DNA of 64,000 nt from Flavobacterium sp. (GCA_023251135.1 JAHEZJ010000002.1:1-64000), one strand, 5' to 3'. Shown: positions 16,741 to 25,658, counted from the stretch's first letter. Numbers and translations: made by a program. Notes: generated by a model from the letters alone, not told the origin.

Positions 16741-18909
16741 ATGAAACACTATCTTTTTATTGTTGTTTGTCTATTAAATTCGTTTTTGTACTCTCAGGCT
16801 AAAAAGAGTGCAGACAGTGTCTTCTATTACAACAAATTAACAGACGCCAGTCTCAGCAATAAAAACTACGATAAGGCTATTTTTTACACCAAAAAGTCCA
16901 TTGACTTTTGCGAAACAAACGATAAAACCGAAAACCTCGCCAATCAGACTTTTAAGCTCGGAAAGATTTATTACAGCCAAAAAAATTACCAAGAAGCTCT
17001 GAAAAACTTTCATAGAAGTGTTTTTCTATTTCAAAATATAAAACCAACCTGTACCAAGGCTCTGGCTTTGCATTATATTGGTCTGACAAATACGGCAAAA
17101 GGCAATTACCAGGCGGGGGAAATCTATTATAAAAAAACCGAAGAGCTTTTAAACCAATTAAAGATTTCAGATCCGGCCGAAGTGTTGAGCTATCAGAAAG
17201 CGATAGCCTTAAAAAACAACAAGAATCTGCCCTTAGCAGCCCAAACTTTTCGTAAAATAACACAGGAAACAGATCTTCCGGCAAACCTAAAAGCCAAAAT
17301 CGATTCCTATTATCAACTTGGTTTAATTGAAACACAACTCAAACGAAATGATTCGGCTATTGTTTATTTCAACAATGCTTTAAGCTATAATGCCAAAACC
17401 AATAACCTGGCTCAAAAATCAAAAATCGTCTTAGCGATTAGTCAGTACTACAGACAAAATAAAAATTTTGACCTTGCCTACTCCTATCTGGAAGAACATT
17501 ATCAATTAGAGAATTACATCTTAAAATTAAAAAACAACAAAACGGATCGAAATGAATTTGAAAAATTCAAAAAGAACGAATCCTTAAAAGACAGTATTAA
17601 AAAAGAAAGCGAAGAAAAAATCCAGTTAAAAACCTATCGTTATTCTAAACTGGTGAGTATTTTAGCGATTGCCCTTATTTCGATTTTATCCCTTTTGAGT
17701 CTGGCTTTGTACAAAAACAACATTATTCGAAATCAGAATAACTTACTCCTGAGAGAAAAAAACAAAGAACTCATACTGGCCAAAAACAAAGCGGAAAAAG
17801 CCTCAAAAGCCAGATCTGAATTTTTATCAACGGTAAGTCACGAATTGCGGACACCATTAAACGCCATTAATGGAATTACCCATTTGTTACTAGAAGACAA
17901 TCCTAAAAAAACACAATTAAAATATTTAGAATCTTTAAAATTCTCAGGAAACTACCTGACCACTTTTATCAATGAAATCCTCGAGATTAATAAAATCGAT
18001 TCTACAAAAGTTGAAATAGAAAACATCAGTTTCAATCTTAAAGAGTTACTCTTCAACATTCAGAGTTCTTTAAAGGAGTTAGCGACGGCCAACAAAAACT
18101 ACTTTAACCTTGAAATAGACGAAAGCATCCCCGATAATTTAATTGGAGACCCGACAAAACTGTCTCAGATCATTCTGAACTTAATCAACAATGCTTTAAA
18201 ATTCACTCAAAACGGACATGTGAGTGTCATTGCAAAGTTATTCGAACTGGAAGGCGACAATGCAACCGTTTACTTTGAGATTGTTGATACCGGAATTGGT
18301 ATCCCCGAAGACAAGCTTCAAACTGTTTTTGAAAGCTTTTCGCAAGGATCTATAGAAGTAAACAGAAAATACGGCGGAACCGGCCTTGGACTTACCATTG
18401 TCAAAAAACTAATTGAACTTTTGGGTGGAGAAATCAAACTAAAAAGTGAAGTAGGCAAAGGTTCGACCTTTACATTTAAATTAAATTTTAAGATTAACAA
18501 AGAGCAATTGAAAACTATTGAAGAAATAAAACCATATAACGATACGCAATTAGAAAACAAGGCGATTCTGTTGATTGAAGACAACAAAATCAATCAGATG
18601 ATTACCCGAAAAATGCTGGAGAACAAAAACATTTCCTGCGAAATTATCGACAATGGTGAAGATGCTGTTGAGCTTTTAAAAGTAAAACGTTTTGATATGA
18701 TTCTAATGGATGTTCACCTACCGGGAATCAACGGAACTACAGCTACAAAATTGATCAGAGAGTTTGACAAAACGACTCCGATTATAGCGCTTACCGCTAT
18801 TTCGCTTGACGAAAACAGAGACATGCTACTGTCTTACGGCATGAACGATGTGATTACAAAACCATTTGTTCCGGACGAATTTTACAGCATTATAGCCAAG
18901 TTTTTCTAA
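16741..18909 (+). CDS. Hybrid sensor histidine kinase with TPR sensor and receiver domain
   Basis: A 722 aa one-protein phosphorelay. The signal peptide (1-20) leads to a periplasmic TPR array (about 25-260), then a coiled coil, a membrane segment at about 303-322 and a second coiled coil. The HisKA site is SHELRTP with His367; the HATPase has NLINNALKF, DTGIGIP and GTGLGLTIVKKL. The C-terminal receiver domain (about 610-722) has the phospho-acceptor Asp657 in MDVHLP. There is no DNA-binding output, so an unlinked partner (HPt or regulator) is expected. It starts 27 bp after gap. Confidence 0.95.
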   Translation: MKHYLFIVVCLLNSFLYSQAKKSADSVFYYNKLTDASLSNKNYDKAIFYTKKSIDFCETNDKTENLANQTFKLGKIYYSQKNYQEALKNFHRSVFLFQNIKPTCTKALALHYIGLTNTAKGNYQAGEIYYKKTEELLNQLKISDPAEVLSYQKAIALKNNKNLPLAAQTFRKITQETDLPANLKAKIDSYYQLGLIETQLKRNDSAIVYFNNALSYNAKTNNLAQKSKIVLAISQYYRQNKNFDLAYSYLEEHYQLENYILKLKNNKTDRNEFEKFKKNESLKDSIKKESEEKIQLKTYRYSKLVSILAIALISILSLLSLALYKNNIIRNQNNLLLREKNKELILAKNKAEKASKARSEFLSTVSHELRTPLNAINGITHLLLEDNPKKTQLKYLESLKFSGNYLTTFINEILEINKIDSTKVEIENISFNLKELLFNIQSSLKELATANKNYFNLEIDESIPDNLIGDPTKLSQIILNLINNALKFTQNGHVSVIAKLFELEGDNATVYFEIVDTGIGIPEDKLQTVFESFSQGSIEVNRKYGGTGLGLTIVKKLIELLGGEIKLKSEVGKGSTFTFKLNFKINKEQLKTIEEIKPYNDTQLENKAILLIEDNKINQMITRKMLENKNISCEIIDNGEDAVELLKVKRFDMILMDVHLPGINGTTATKLIREFDKTTPIIALTAISLDENRDMLLSYGMNDVITKPFVPDEFYSIIAKFF

Positions 18910-18929
18910 CTAACGCTACTCTCCAGAAA

Positions 18930-19946
18930 TTATAGCCCTGCTTTTACGTACTCCAAAACGGTTGTATCGAAATTTTGCTGGTGGTTGATAAACGTACTTT
19001 TTATAGGAAGATAATACAGCTTCGAAGCCAATTTTGAATCTTTTAAACGCACGTAATCTTTCTCAGTCGTGATAATTTTCCTCCCCTGAGCTTTATGCTG
19101 AATGGTTTCTAAATCGGCATCCGAGAAATGATGATGATCGGGAAAAGTCAGGCACTCGTCTTTTTCATTTTTTAAATAATCAAAAAATGGAGTCGGTTTT
19201 GCAATTCCGGCCAAAAGCAATTTTGATTCTGATTGGATATGGTGTACTGCAATTTTCTCGTCTTTACTATAAATAAAATCATCATAATCAATAAAAGTAA
19301 AATAGAGCTGTTGCGAGCAGCTGAGCTTTAACTTCAGTCTGATTTCTTCCTGTTTTTGCTCTGATAACTCTTTCGGGCATTTTGTTATGATGACAATATC
19401 GGCTCTGTTGGCTCCGCTTCTGCTCTCTCTTAGATTTCCGGTTGGCAGCATAAAATCATCGGCATACAAATCGTCATAAGAACTTAGCAAAATATAAAAC
19501 CCCGCTTTTACTTTTCGGTGCTGGTAAGCATCATCCAACAAAATTACTTGCGGTTTTTCCGTTTGCGAAAGCAATTGCGTAATTCCGTTTCTTCTGTTGG
19601 CATCAACAGCTACCTGAATATTTGGGAATTTTTGATAAAACTGAAAAGGTTCGTCGCCTAAAATTTCGGCATTAGAACTTTCACTGGCCAATACATAACC
19701 TTCTGATTTTCGTTTGTAACCACGACTTAACGCAGCCACTTTATAACGATCCGACAATAGTCGGATAAGATATTCGATTTGAGGAGTTTTACCCGTTCCG
19801 CCAACACTAAGATTTCCAACGGCAATAACCGGAATATCAAATGAAACAGATTTCAAAATTCCTTTGTCAAAAAGAAAATTCCTTACGGCAGTAATGAATC
19901 CGTATAAAATGGCAAAGGGGAAAAGTATTTTTCTAAGTACATTCAT
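18930..19946 (-). CDS. lpxK: Tetraacyldisaccharide 4'-kinase
   Basis: LpxK phosphorylates the 4' position of the lipid A disaccharide at the inner membrane. It is 338 aa, with an N-terminal membrane-associated helix (about 8-24). The P-loop is VGGTGKT at 48-54, and the catalytic ILLDDAYQHRKV block follows. It is convergent with the histidine kinase gene (20 bp apart) and divergent from the Nif3-like gene. Other lpx genes are not in the window. Confidence 0.96.
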   Translation of the reverse strand: MNVLRKILFPFAILYGFITAVRNFLFDKGILKSVSFDIPVIAVGNLSVGGTGKTPQIEYLIRLLSDRYKVAALSRGYKRKSEGYVLASESSNAEILGDEPFQFYQKFPNIQVAVDANRRNGITQLLSQTEKPQVILLDDAYQHRKVKAGFYILLSSYDDLYADDFMLPTGNLRESRSGANRADIVIITKCPKELSEQKQEEIRLKLKLSCSQQLYFTFIDYDDFIYSKDEKIAVHHIQSESKLLLAGIAKPTPFFDYLKNEKDECLTFPDHHHFSDADLETIQHKAQGRKIITTEKDYVRLKDSKLASKLYYLPIKSTFINHQQNFDTTVLEYVKAGL

Positions 19947-19979
19947 TTTACGAAAGTATAATATTTTTCGTTAATTTGT

Positions 19980-20042
19980 TTCAAGTTTCCGCCATAACCT
20001 GGAACTTGAAACCTGAAACTTGGAACTTGAAACCCAAAACAA
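19980..20042. repeat. Iterated-word spacer (GGAACTTGAAACC type)
   Basis: Imperfect copies of GGAACTTGAAACCTGAAACT fill the divergent gap between lpxK and the Nif3-like gene. It is the same class as the spacers at 1380, 3690, 8821, 30245 and 31376. Confidence 0.6.
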
Positions 20043-20051
20043 AACTAAAAA

Positions 20052-21146
20052 ATGAAAATCAAAGATATAATAGCAGTCCTCGAAGAAATGGCCCCTTTGG
20101 CGTATGCCGAAGATTTTGACAATGTAGGACTCTTAGTGGGTAATACCGAAACCGAAAGTACAGGAGTTTTGGTTTGTCATGATGCTTTAGAGCAGGTTAT
20201 TGAGGAAGCAATGGCCAAAAATTGCAATCTGGTGGTTTGCTTTCACCCTATTTTATTCTCCGGAATCAAAAAAATCACAGGGAAAAACTATGTGGAACGC
20301 GCCATTTTGAAAGCCATCAAAAACGACATCGCTATTTATGCCGTACACACCGCTTTAGACAACCATTCGCAAGGGGTTAATAAAATATTTTGTGATGCAT
20401 TAGGTTTAGTCAACACAAAAGTTTTGGTTCCGAAACAAAATTTTATTCAAAAGTTAGTTACCTATACCACTATCGACAATTCCGAAAAAGTGAGAAATGC
20501 CATGTTTGAAGCCGGTGCCGGAACCATTGGAAATTATGACAATTGCAGTTTTAATACAGAAGGTTTTTTTACGTTTCAGGGAAATGAAAACAGCAATCCG
20601 GTCATTGGAGAAAAAGGAAAATTACATACCGGAACGGAAATAAAAATTGAAGTTATTTTTGAAAAACATTTGCAATCCAAAATTCTGAAAGCACTTTTTT
20701 CCAGTCATATCTACGAAGAAGTTGCCTATGAAATTTATAACATTCAAAACGCGCATCAGAATATTGGCCTCGGAATGATTGGCGAATTTGAGACCGAAAT
20801 GGATGAAAAAGACTTTCTACTTTTTGTAAAAGACAAAATGATTGCCGACGGAATACGTCACTCTGCCTTTCTGGGCAAAAAAATCAAAAAAGTAGCTGTT
20901 CTTGGGGGTTCCGGAAGTTTTGCCATAAAAAATGCCATTCAGAGCGGAGCCGATGCTTTTTTAACTGCCGATTTAAAATACCATCAGTTTTATGAAGCAG
21001 AAAACCGACTTCTTTTAGCCGATATTGGTCATTTTGAGAGCGAACGGTATACAAAAAACTATATTGTTGATTATCTTCGAAAAAAAATCCTTAATTTTGC
21101 AATCATTTTATCAGAAGAAAATACAAATCCAGTTAAGTACTTATAG
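20052..21146 (+). CDS. Nif3-like dinuclear metal-centre protein
   Basis: A 364 aa member of the Nif3/YbgI/YqfO family, long form with a central PII-like insertion (about residues 125-230). Metal-ligand regions are visible: VCFHPILFSG, YAVHTALDN near residue 100 and, at the C-terminus, LADIGHFESE. The family is often called GTP cyclohydrolase I type 2, but that activity is not firmly established. It is followed 3 bp later by the coiled-coil COG1579 protein, a pairing widely conserved in bacteria. Confidence 0.93.
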   Translation: MKIKDIIAVLEEMAPLAYAEDFDNVGLLVGNTETESTGVLVCHDALEQVIEEAMAKNCNLVVCFHPILFSGIKKITGKNYVERAILKAIKNDIAIYAVHTALDNHSQGVNKIFCDALGLVNTKVLVPKQNFIQKLVTYTTIDNSEKVRNAMFEAGAGTIGNYDNCSFNTEGFFTFQGNENSNPVIGEKGKLHTGTEIKIEVIFEKHLQSKILKALFSSHIYEEVAYEIYNIQNAHQNIGLGMIGEFETEMDEKDFLLFVKDKMIADGIRHSAFLGKKIKKVAVLGGSGSFAIKNAIQSGADAFLTADLKYHQFYEAENRLLLADIGHFESERYTKNYIVDYLRKKILNFAIILSEENTNPVKYL

Positions 21147-21149
21147 AAT

Positions 21150-21929
21150 ATGGCGAATACGAAAGAATTAAGTGTTGAGGACAAGTTAAGAGCAATATAC
21201 GATTTACAGCTTATTGACTCCCGAATTGACGAAATCAGAAACGTAAGAGGAGAACTTCCTTTAGAAGTAGAGGATTTAGAGGATGAAGTTGCAGGTTTAA
21301 GCACGCGTTCAGAGAAACTGAAAAGTGAACTTGAAGTGATTGAGGATCTTATCAAAGCAAAGAAAAACGCTATTGACGAGCACAAAGAGGTTATCAAAAA
21401 ATACACAAAACAACAAGAATCAGTTCGTAATAACAGAGAATTTAATTCTTTGACTAAAGAGGTTGAATTTCAGGAATTAGAAATTCAATTGGCTGAAAAG
21501 CAAATCAAAGAAATGAAGGCTTCTATCGAACATAAAAAAGAAGTTATTTCTAATTTAAAAGAAAAACTTGACGCAAAAAGTTCTCATTTAAAACATAAAA
21601 AATCAGAACTGGATGCAATTATGTCTGAAACTCAAAAAGAAGAAATCTTCTTAACAGAGAAATCTGCTGAGTATTCAGGTCAAATTGAAGAAAGATTATT
21701 AGCTGCTTATGTAAGAATCAGAAGTAGTGTTCGTAACGGTTTGGCAGTTGTATCTATCGAAAGAGGAGCTTCAGCAGGATCATTCTTTACAATTCCACCA
21801 CAAACTCAGGTAGAAATTGCTTCAAGAAAGAAAATCATTACCGATGAGCACTCTGGAAGAATTTTAGTTGACAGCGCATTAGCTGAAGAAGAAAAAGAAA
21901 AAATGGAACAATTGTTCTCTAAATTCTAA
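21150..21929 (+). CDS. COG1579 coiled-coil protein with a cysteine-free zinc-ribbon remnant
   Basis: A 259 aa protein with a long coiled coil (about 20-180) and a C-terminal ribbon-shaped domain. Homologues usually end in a C4 zinc ribbon (RGAC.GC...C..CGRIL). Here all four positions have changed: RGASAGSFFTIPPQ and ITDEHSGRIL contain no cysteine. The fold around them (IPPQ, GRILVD) is conserved, so the domain is retained but cannot bind zinc through cysteines. It is translated right after the Nif3-like gene. The function of the family is unknown; links to RNA or membrane processes have been suggested. Confidence 0.9.
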   Translation: MANTKELSVEDKLRAIYDLQLIDSRIDEIRNVRGELPLEVEDLEDEVAGLSTRSEKLKSELEVIEDLIKAKKNAIDEHKEVIKKYTKQQESVRNNREFNSLTKEVEFQELEIQLAEKQIKEMKASIEHKKEVISNLKEKLDAKSSHLKHKKSELDAIMSETQKEEIFLTEKSAEYSGQIEERLLAAYVRIRSSVRNGLAVVSIERGASAGSFFTIPPQTQVEIASRKKIITDEHSGRILVDSALAEEEKEKMEQLFSKF

Positions 21930-21933
21930 ATAG

Positions 21934-21964
21934 AAGTCCCGATCCAATCGGGACTTTTTTTTTT
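21934..21964 (+). terminator. Intrinsic terminator of the Nif3/COG1579 operon
   Basis: AGTCCCGAT / ATCGGGACT with a CCA loop is followed by a ten-base T-run. Confidence 0.92.
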
Positions 21965-21976
21965 GCATTTATTTTT

Positions 21977-22059
21977 GCCACAGATTAAAAAGATTAACAC
22001 AGATGGAAAACCACTAAAGGGTGAAATAAAATCCGTTATAAATCTCTTTAATCTGTGGC
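21977..22059. repeat. Palindromic element GCCACAGATT...AATCTGTGGC
   Basis: The terminal arms GCCACAGATTAAAAAGATT (21977-21995) and AATCTCTTTAATCTGTGGC (22041-22059) match as inverted copies at 18 of 19 positions. The 45-bp interior repeats ATTAACACAGAT-like words. It is the best-preserved member of the family also found at 2471, 5228 and 33092-33207. Confidence 0.75.
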
Positions 22060-22118
22060 AAAACATTTTTCACCCAATTTAGAATCATATTTTTTACCTT
22101 TAGAAAAAAAATTACGTT

Positions 22119-22982
22119 TTGGGAATTAAAAAAGGAATACGTTTCATCACATTAAAATCGGTCGGATCTTACATTAACTTTTTGAGTTACGTTCGCCCAC
22201 AAAAAGCCGTTGAGCTTTCTTATGCACTTTTCAGTCAGCCCAGAATTGGAAGACTCCAGAAAGACAGCCTTCCCAAAGTATTAAGAAATACCGAAACAGA
22301 AACGTTTCATCATAACGAACATCATTTTCAAACCTACATCTGGAAAGGTAACGAAACTAAAATACTGCTTGTTCACGGCTGGGAAAGTAATGCTTCCCGC
22401 TGGAAAAAAACGCTGCCACATCTTCAAAAATCAGGAAGCACCATTATTGCAATTGATGCTCCCGCACACGGACAAAGCAGCGGTAAAGAATTTAACGTTC
22501 CGCTCTATGCCGAGTTTATCAATAAGGCGGTAGAAAAATACCAGCCCACCATTATTATCGGCCATTCTATTGGAGGTGCTGCCTGTGTTTACCATCAATA
22601 CTTGTTTCCCAACACCAGTATAAACAAAATGGTAATTCTTGGCGCTCCATCCGACCTAAAAACACTGATCGACAATTATATCTCGATGTTGAGTTTAAAC
22701 ACCAAAATGTTTACACTTTTAGAAGGTAAATTCATGAATCGCTTCAATTTTAAACTCGAAGATTTTTCAGGACAACGCTTTGCCTCCCAATTTAATGTTT
22801 CGGGTTTAATCGCACACGATACTTCAGATAAGATCGTTGCTTTTGAAGAAGGAAAAAAAATTGCCAGCAATTGGAAAAACAGTCAGTTTATTGAAACGAA
22901 AGGCCTCGGCCACGGAATGCATGACGACGAGTTATATCAGAAGGTTATTGCCTTTTTGTTTGCTGCTGAGGAAAGGGGCTAA
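22119..22982 (+). CDS. Alpha/beta hydrolase
   Basis: A 287 aa cytosolic alpha/beta-fold hydrolase. The oxyanion strand is LVHGWESNASRW, and the nucleophile elbow is GHSIGG with Ser150. The acid is probably the Asp in SDKIV, and the His lies in GLGHGMHDDE near the end. Substrate unknown. The start is the TTG at 22119 (MGIKKGIRF); no early in-frame ATG exists. Its stop codon runs into a repeat spacer. Confidence 0.85.
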   Translation: MGIKKGIRFITLKSVGSYINFLSYVRPQKAVELSYALFSQPRIGRLQKDSLPKVLRNTETETFHHNEHHFQTYIWKGNETKILLVHGWESNASRWKKTLPHLQKSGSTIIAIDAPAHGQSSGKEFNVPLYAEFINKAVEKYQPTIIIGHSIGGAACVYHQYLFPNTSINKMVILGAPSDLKTLIDNYISMLSLNTKMFTLLEGKFMNRFNFKLEDFSGQRFASQFNVSGLIAHDTSDKIVAFEEGKKIASNWKNSQFIETKGLGHGMHDDELYQKVIAFLFAAEERG

Positions 22983-23127
22983 GCTGCTAAGACACTGAGG
23001 CACTAAGTTTTTTTATTGCTTTTGATTACGATAAAGGAGAAATCTTCATTAGTACTTCCGCAACGAAAACCCGATCTATGTCGAGCTTCATGTGTGATCT
23101 CTTCCCTCGGTTGAGATGACAAGATTG
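22983..23127. repeat. Dispersed-repeat spacer after the hydrolase gene
   Basis: It begins GCTAAGACACTGAGGCACTA followed by a T-run, close to a second copy at 25396-25427 and to parts of the tandem repeat at 32959-33271. A second block (GGAGAAATC near 23036 and GTGATCTCTTCCC near 23092) has weak inverted symmetry. Confidence 0.5.
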
Positions 23128-23130
23128 CAT

Positions 23131-23811
23131 TTAAACAACAATTTTAAAATTCTTCAACAATTCTTTTTCACCTTTTCCTGTTATTATCACTGCTCTTGAA
23201 TCTTTCGTTCTTCTGATCCAGTCTTGCTCCAGCATTTTATTCAACAACAAGGTTCCTACTGATCCTGCGATATGATTTCGTCTTTCGCTCCAGTCGAGAC
23301 ACGGTTTTAAGAATATTCGTTTTTGCTTTTGGGCTTCTTCTAAATTAATTCCGAAATCTGAAAACCATTTTTCTCCTTCAGGACTAATTTCGAAAGTGTT
23401 ATTATTTTCGAATATTATTTTTTGTTCGAATAAACTATCGGCTAAAGCCACTCCTATTTTACCCGCCAAGTGATCATAACAAGTTCGGCAATATTTTATT
23501 GGAGGATAATTTTCGGTTTTCTTTTTTGATGAAATCTCCGGCTTCGGAATTAGGTTTGCCATTGCTTCAACGACATAGGCAACTTCTTTACCAGAAAACC
23601 TGTAGTATTTATGTCGACCTTGTTTTTCGACAGCCAATAAATTTGCTTCAAGAAGTTTGCCCAAATGCATACTCATATTTTGCGGCGATGTATTTACAGC
23701 AACTGAAAGTTCTGTAGCAGTAAAAGCCCTTCCGTCTAGCAATGTCCACATAATAGCTGCGCGTGTAGCATCACCAATTAATCCTGCCGCTTTTATAAAT
23801 TGATCTTCCAT
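23131..23811 (-). CDS. ArsR-type winged-helix regulator
   Basis: A 226 aa regulator with an N-terminal ArsR/SmtB winged helix (about 8-85: ATRAAIMWTLLDG...MSMHLGKLLEANLLAVEKQGRHKYYRF). A C-terminal extension contains a Cys pair (YCRTCYDHLAGKIG, near 108) and a second helical/winged segment. The canonical arsenic-type metal site is not visible, so the ligand is unknown. It is divergently transcribed from the P450 gene over a 75-bp gap holding a palindrome, which suggests it controls that unit. Confidence 0.88.
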   Translation of the reverse strand: MEDQFIKAAGLIGDATRAAIMWTLLDGRAFTATELSVAVNTSPQNMSMHLGKLLEANLLAVEKQGRHKYYRFSGKEVAYVVEAMANLIPKPEISSKKKTENYPPIKYCRTCYDHLAGKIGVALADSLFEQKIIFENNNTFEISPEGEKWFSDFGINLEEAQKQKRIFLKPCLDWSERRNHIAGSVGTLLLNKMLEQDWIRRTKDSRAVIITGKGEKELLKNFKIVV

Positions 23812-23854
23812 TTTAGGTTTTCATAGTTAAATATAGAATGAAGTATTCTTTTGT

Positions 23855-23871
23855 AAAGTTAAATAACTTTG
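23855..23871 (+). promoter_or_regulatory. Palindromic operator overlapping the P450 -7 box
   Basis: AAAGTTA-AA-TAACTTT (23855-23870) is a perfect inverted repeat. Its right half is part of TAACTTTG (23864-23871), a match to the -7 consensus. The word AGTTAAATA also occurs at 23825-23833, 32 bp (about three helical turns) away. This is the expected layout for repression by the divergent ArsR-type protein. Confidence 0.55.
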
Positions 23872-23886
23872 CTAAAAACAATCTAC

Positions 23887-25035
23887 ATGACCGCTACTTT
23901 ATTCCTTCAGTCCGATGTGCAAGATCCTTATTCAATCTATAAATTGATGTTGGCTCAAAACCCCATACATTGGGACAAAGACAATAAAATCTGGGCAATT
24001 TACTCCTACAGACATTGTATTGAAATCCTAAAAAATCCAAAAGCTTTAATTCCGGTTATCAATTTAAACAACGAACAAAAATTAAATAAACACGCATTAG
24101 ATATTCTGACTAACTTAACAAGATTATCAAATGGAATTGAACATACTATAAATCGCGAAATTGCCACTTTACTATTTTCAAACCTAAAATCTGTCCACAT
24201 CACGGCATTACTTTCTCAATTGATAAAAGATGATGTAATCGAAAACAAAATTGATTGGGTAAATTCGGTTTGTAAAAAATTACCGCTTTTGGTTATTTTG
24301 AAAAGTTTTGGTTTTAAGGAAAATGATTCTGCTTTTATATTAGATAATATCGAAGCTTTAGTCAAAATAATGCTTCCGGCTAAAAGTGAAGAACAAGTAA
24401 AATGGATCAATGAAATTTCTGAAACCATATTTTCTATCGCCGAAAAACATTTATCATTCGATTTCTATGAATCTTTATTCAATAAATTATTAGAATCAGA
24501 AACTCTTTCGCTTGACGAAATAAAAAAAATAGCGACTAGTAATTTGATCGGATTTTTTATTCAGAGTTATGACGCCGGACGAGGAATTTTGAGTAATTCA
24601 TTATTACAAATTCTTGCTAACAAAAGTTTTTCAGATAAAGGCGAAATACAAAAATCAGTTATAGAAACGTTACGATTTGATCCGCCCATTCATAATACAA
24701 GACGAATTGCAAATGGAGATATTACTATTGGCGAAAGCCTAATTAAAAAAAATGACCCGATATTAATCGTACTTGCTTCGGCAAATCGTGATTCTGAAAA
24801 GTTTAAAAATCCTCTTATTTTTGATTTTGAGAGAAGCAATAATGACGAAAATCTAACTTTTGGAATTGGTGGACATATGTGTCTTGCAAAACATTTTTCA
24901 ATTAATTTGGCGACTGAAGTTTTATGGTTTCTATTTCATGAATATAAAACAATCACACTTTTAGAAAATAATATAAAATACGAACCCCTGATTAATGCCA
25001 GATTACCAAAACATATCTGGATTTCGGTAAAATAA
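23887..25035 (+). CDS. Cytochrome P450
   Basis: A soluble bacterial P450 of about 382 aa from ATG 23887. The heme loop is FGIGGHMCLAKH with the axial Cys at about 332; the ExxR motif is ETLRFDPP. The I-helix, usually AG.DTT, reads QSYDAGRG, so the acid is kept but the conserved Thr is missing. This occurs in P450s with altered oxygen activation. An upstream in-frame TTG (23869) lies in the promoter box and is not used as the start here. It is followed 10 bp later by a monooxygenase-fold gene. Substrate unknown; redox partners are not adjacent. Confidence 0.9.
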   Translation: MTATLFLQSDVQDPYSIYKLMLAQNPIHWDKDNKIWAIYSYRHCIEILKNPKALIPVINLNNEQKLNKHALDILTNLTRLSNGIEHTINREIATLLFSNLKSVHITALLSQLIKDDVIENKIDWVNSVCKKLPLLVILKSFGFKENDSAFILDNIEALVKIMLPAKSEEQVKWINEISETIFSIAEKHLSFDFYESLFNKLLESETLSLDEIKKIATSNLIGFFIQSYDAGRGILSNSLLQILANKSFSDKGEIQKSVIETLRFDPPIHNTRRIANGDITIGESLIKKNDPILIVLASANRDSEKFKNPLIFDFERSNNDENLTFGIGGHMCLAKHFSINLATEVLWFLFHEYKTITLLENNIKYEPLINARLPKHIWISVK

Positions 25036-25045
25036 AAAACAAAAT

Positions 25046-25390
25046 ATGATAGCTGTAATTTTTGAAGTAATCCCTAACGAAGGAAAAAAAGAAGAATATC
25101 TAAACATCGCTGCAAGCTTGCGACCAGAATTAGACCATATCGATGGATTTATTTCGATAGAACGTTTTCAAAGTTTTAGCGATCCTGACAAAGTTTTGTC
25201 GCTGTCTTTCTGGAGAGATGAAGAAAGCATTCAGCAATGGAGAAATCTTGAAATGCATCGTCATGCGCAAGCAAAGGGGCGAAATGAAGTTTTTAAAGAT
25301 TATCACTTAAGAATTGCCACAGTAGTTCGCGATTACGGAATGTTTGAACGCAAAGAAACACCTTCGGATAGTTCGTCATATCATGAATAG
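25046..25390 (+). CDS. Antibiotic-biosynthesis-monooxygenase (ABM) fold protein
   Basis: A 114 aa dimeric ferredoxin-like ABM-domain protein. The N-terminal MIAVIFEVIPNEGKKEEYL and the central LSLSFWRDEESIQQWRN block with following MHRHAQ are typical of the family. ABM proteins include cofactor-free monooxygenases and heme-degrading enzymes; the heme-oxygenase residues cannot be assigned with confidence. It lies 10 bp after the P450 gene in one unit, so both probably act on the same compound (inference). The C-terminal tail is Ser/Glu-rich. Confidence 0.88.
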   Translation: MIAVIFEVIPNEGKKEEYLNIAASLRPELDHIDGFISIERFQSFSDPDKVLSLSFWRDEESIQQWRNLEMHRHAQAKGRNEVFKDYHLRIATVVRDYGMFERKETPSDSSSYHE

Positions 25391-25395
25391 AGGTT

Positions 25396-25427
25396 CAAAG
25401 CGGCAAAGACTCAGAGGTACAAAGTTT
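25396..25427. repeat. Dispersed repeat (GGCAAAGACTCAGAGG type)
   Basis: GGCAAAGACTCAGAGGTACA followed by AAG and a T-run aligns with GCTAAGACACTGAGGCACTA at 22985, likewise directly after a gene stop. Confidence 0.5.
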
Positions 25428-25498
25428 TTTTTAAGACATTATCTTACAGATAAAGTAACGCATTCTTGACAATTTTTAGAATAATAAATTTTTGAAAG

Positions 25499-25548
25499 AA
25501 TCCGTTTAATCCGCGTCTTTGCGAAGCGAATCCGTATCATCCGTGTTC
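25499..25548 (+). repeat. 50-bp dispersed repeat, copy 1
   Basis: AATCCGTTTAATCCGCGTC through ATCCGTGTTC, with the central CTTTGCGAAGCG, aligns with the reverse complement of 30341-30391 at most positions. Confidence 0.65.
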
Positions 25549-25658
25549 TATAAAACGTTTGTGAAGATTTCGTGCCTCAAAAAACAAGATTGTGTAAAAT
25601 TCACAATCCAACAATCTAAAGTCTGAAATCTAAAATTCTAAGAAGTCTAAATTTTGAC

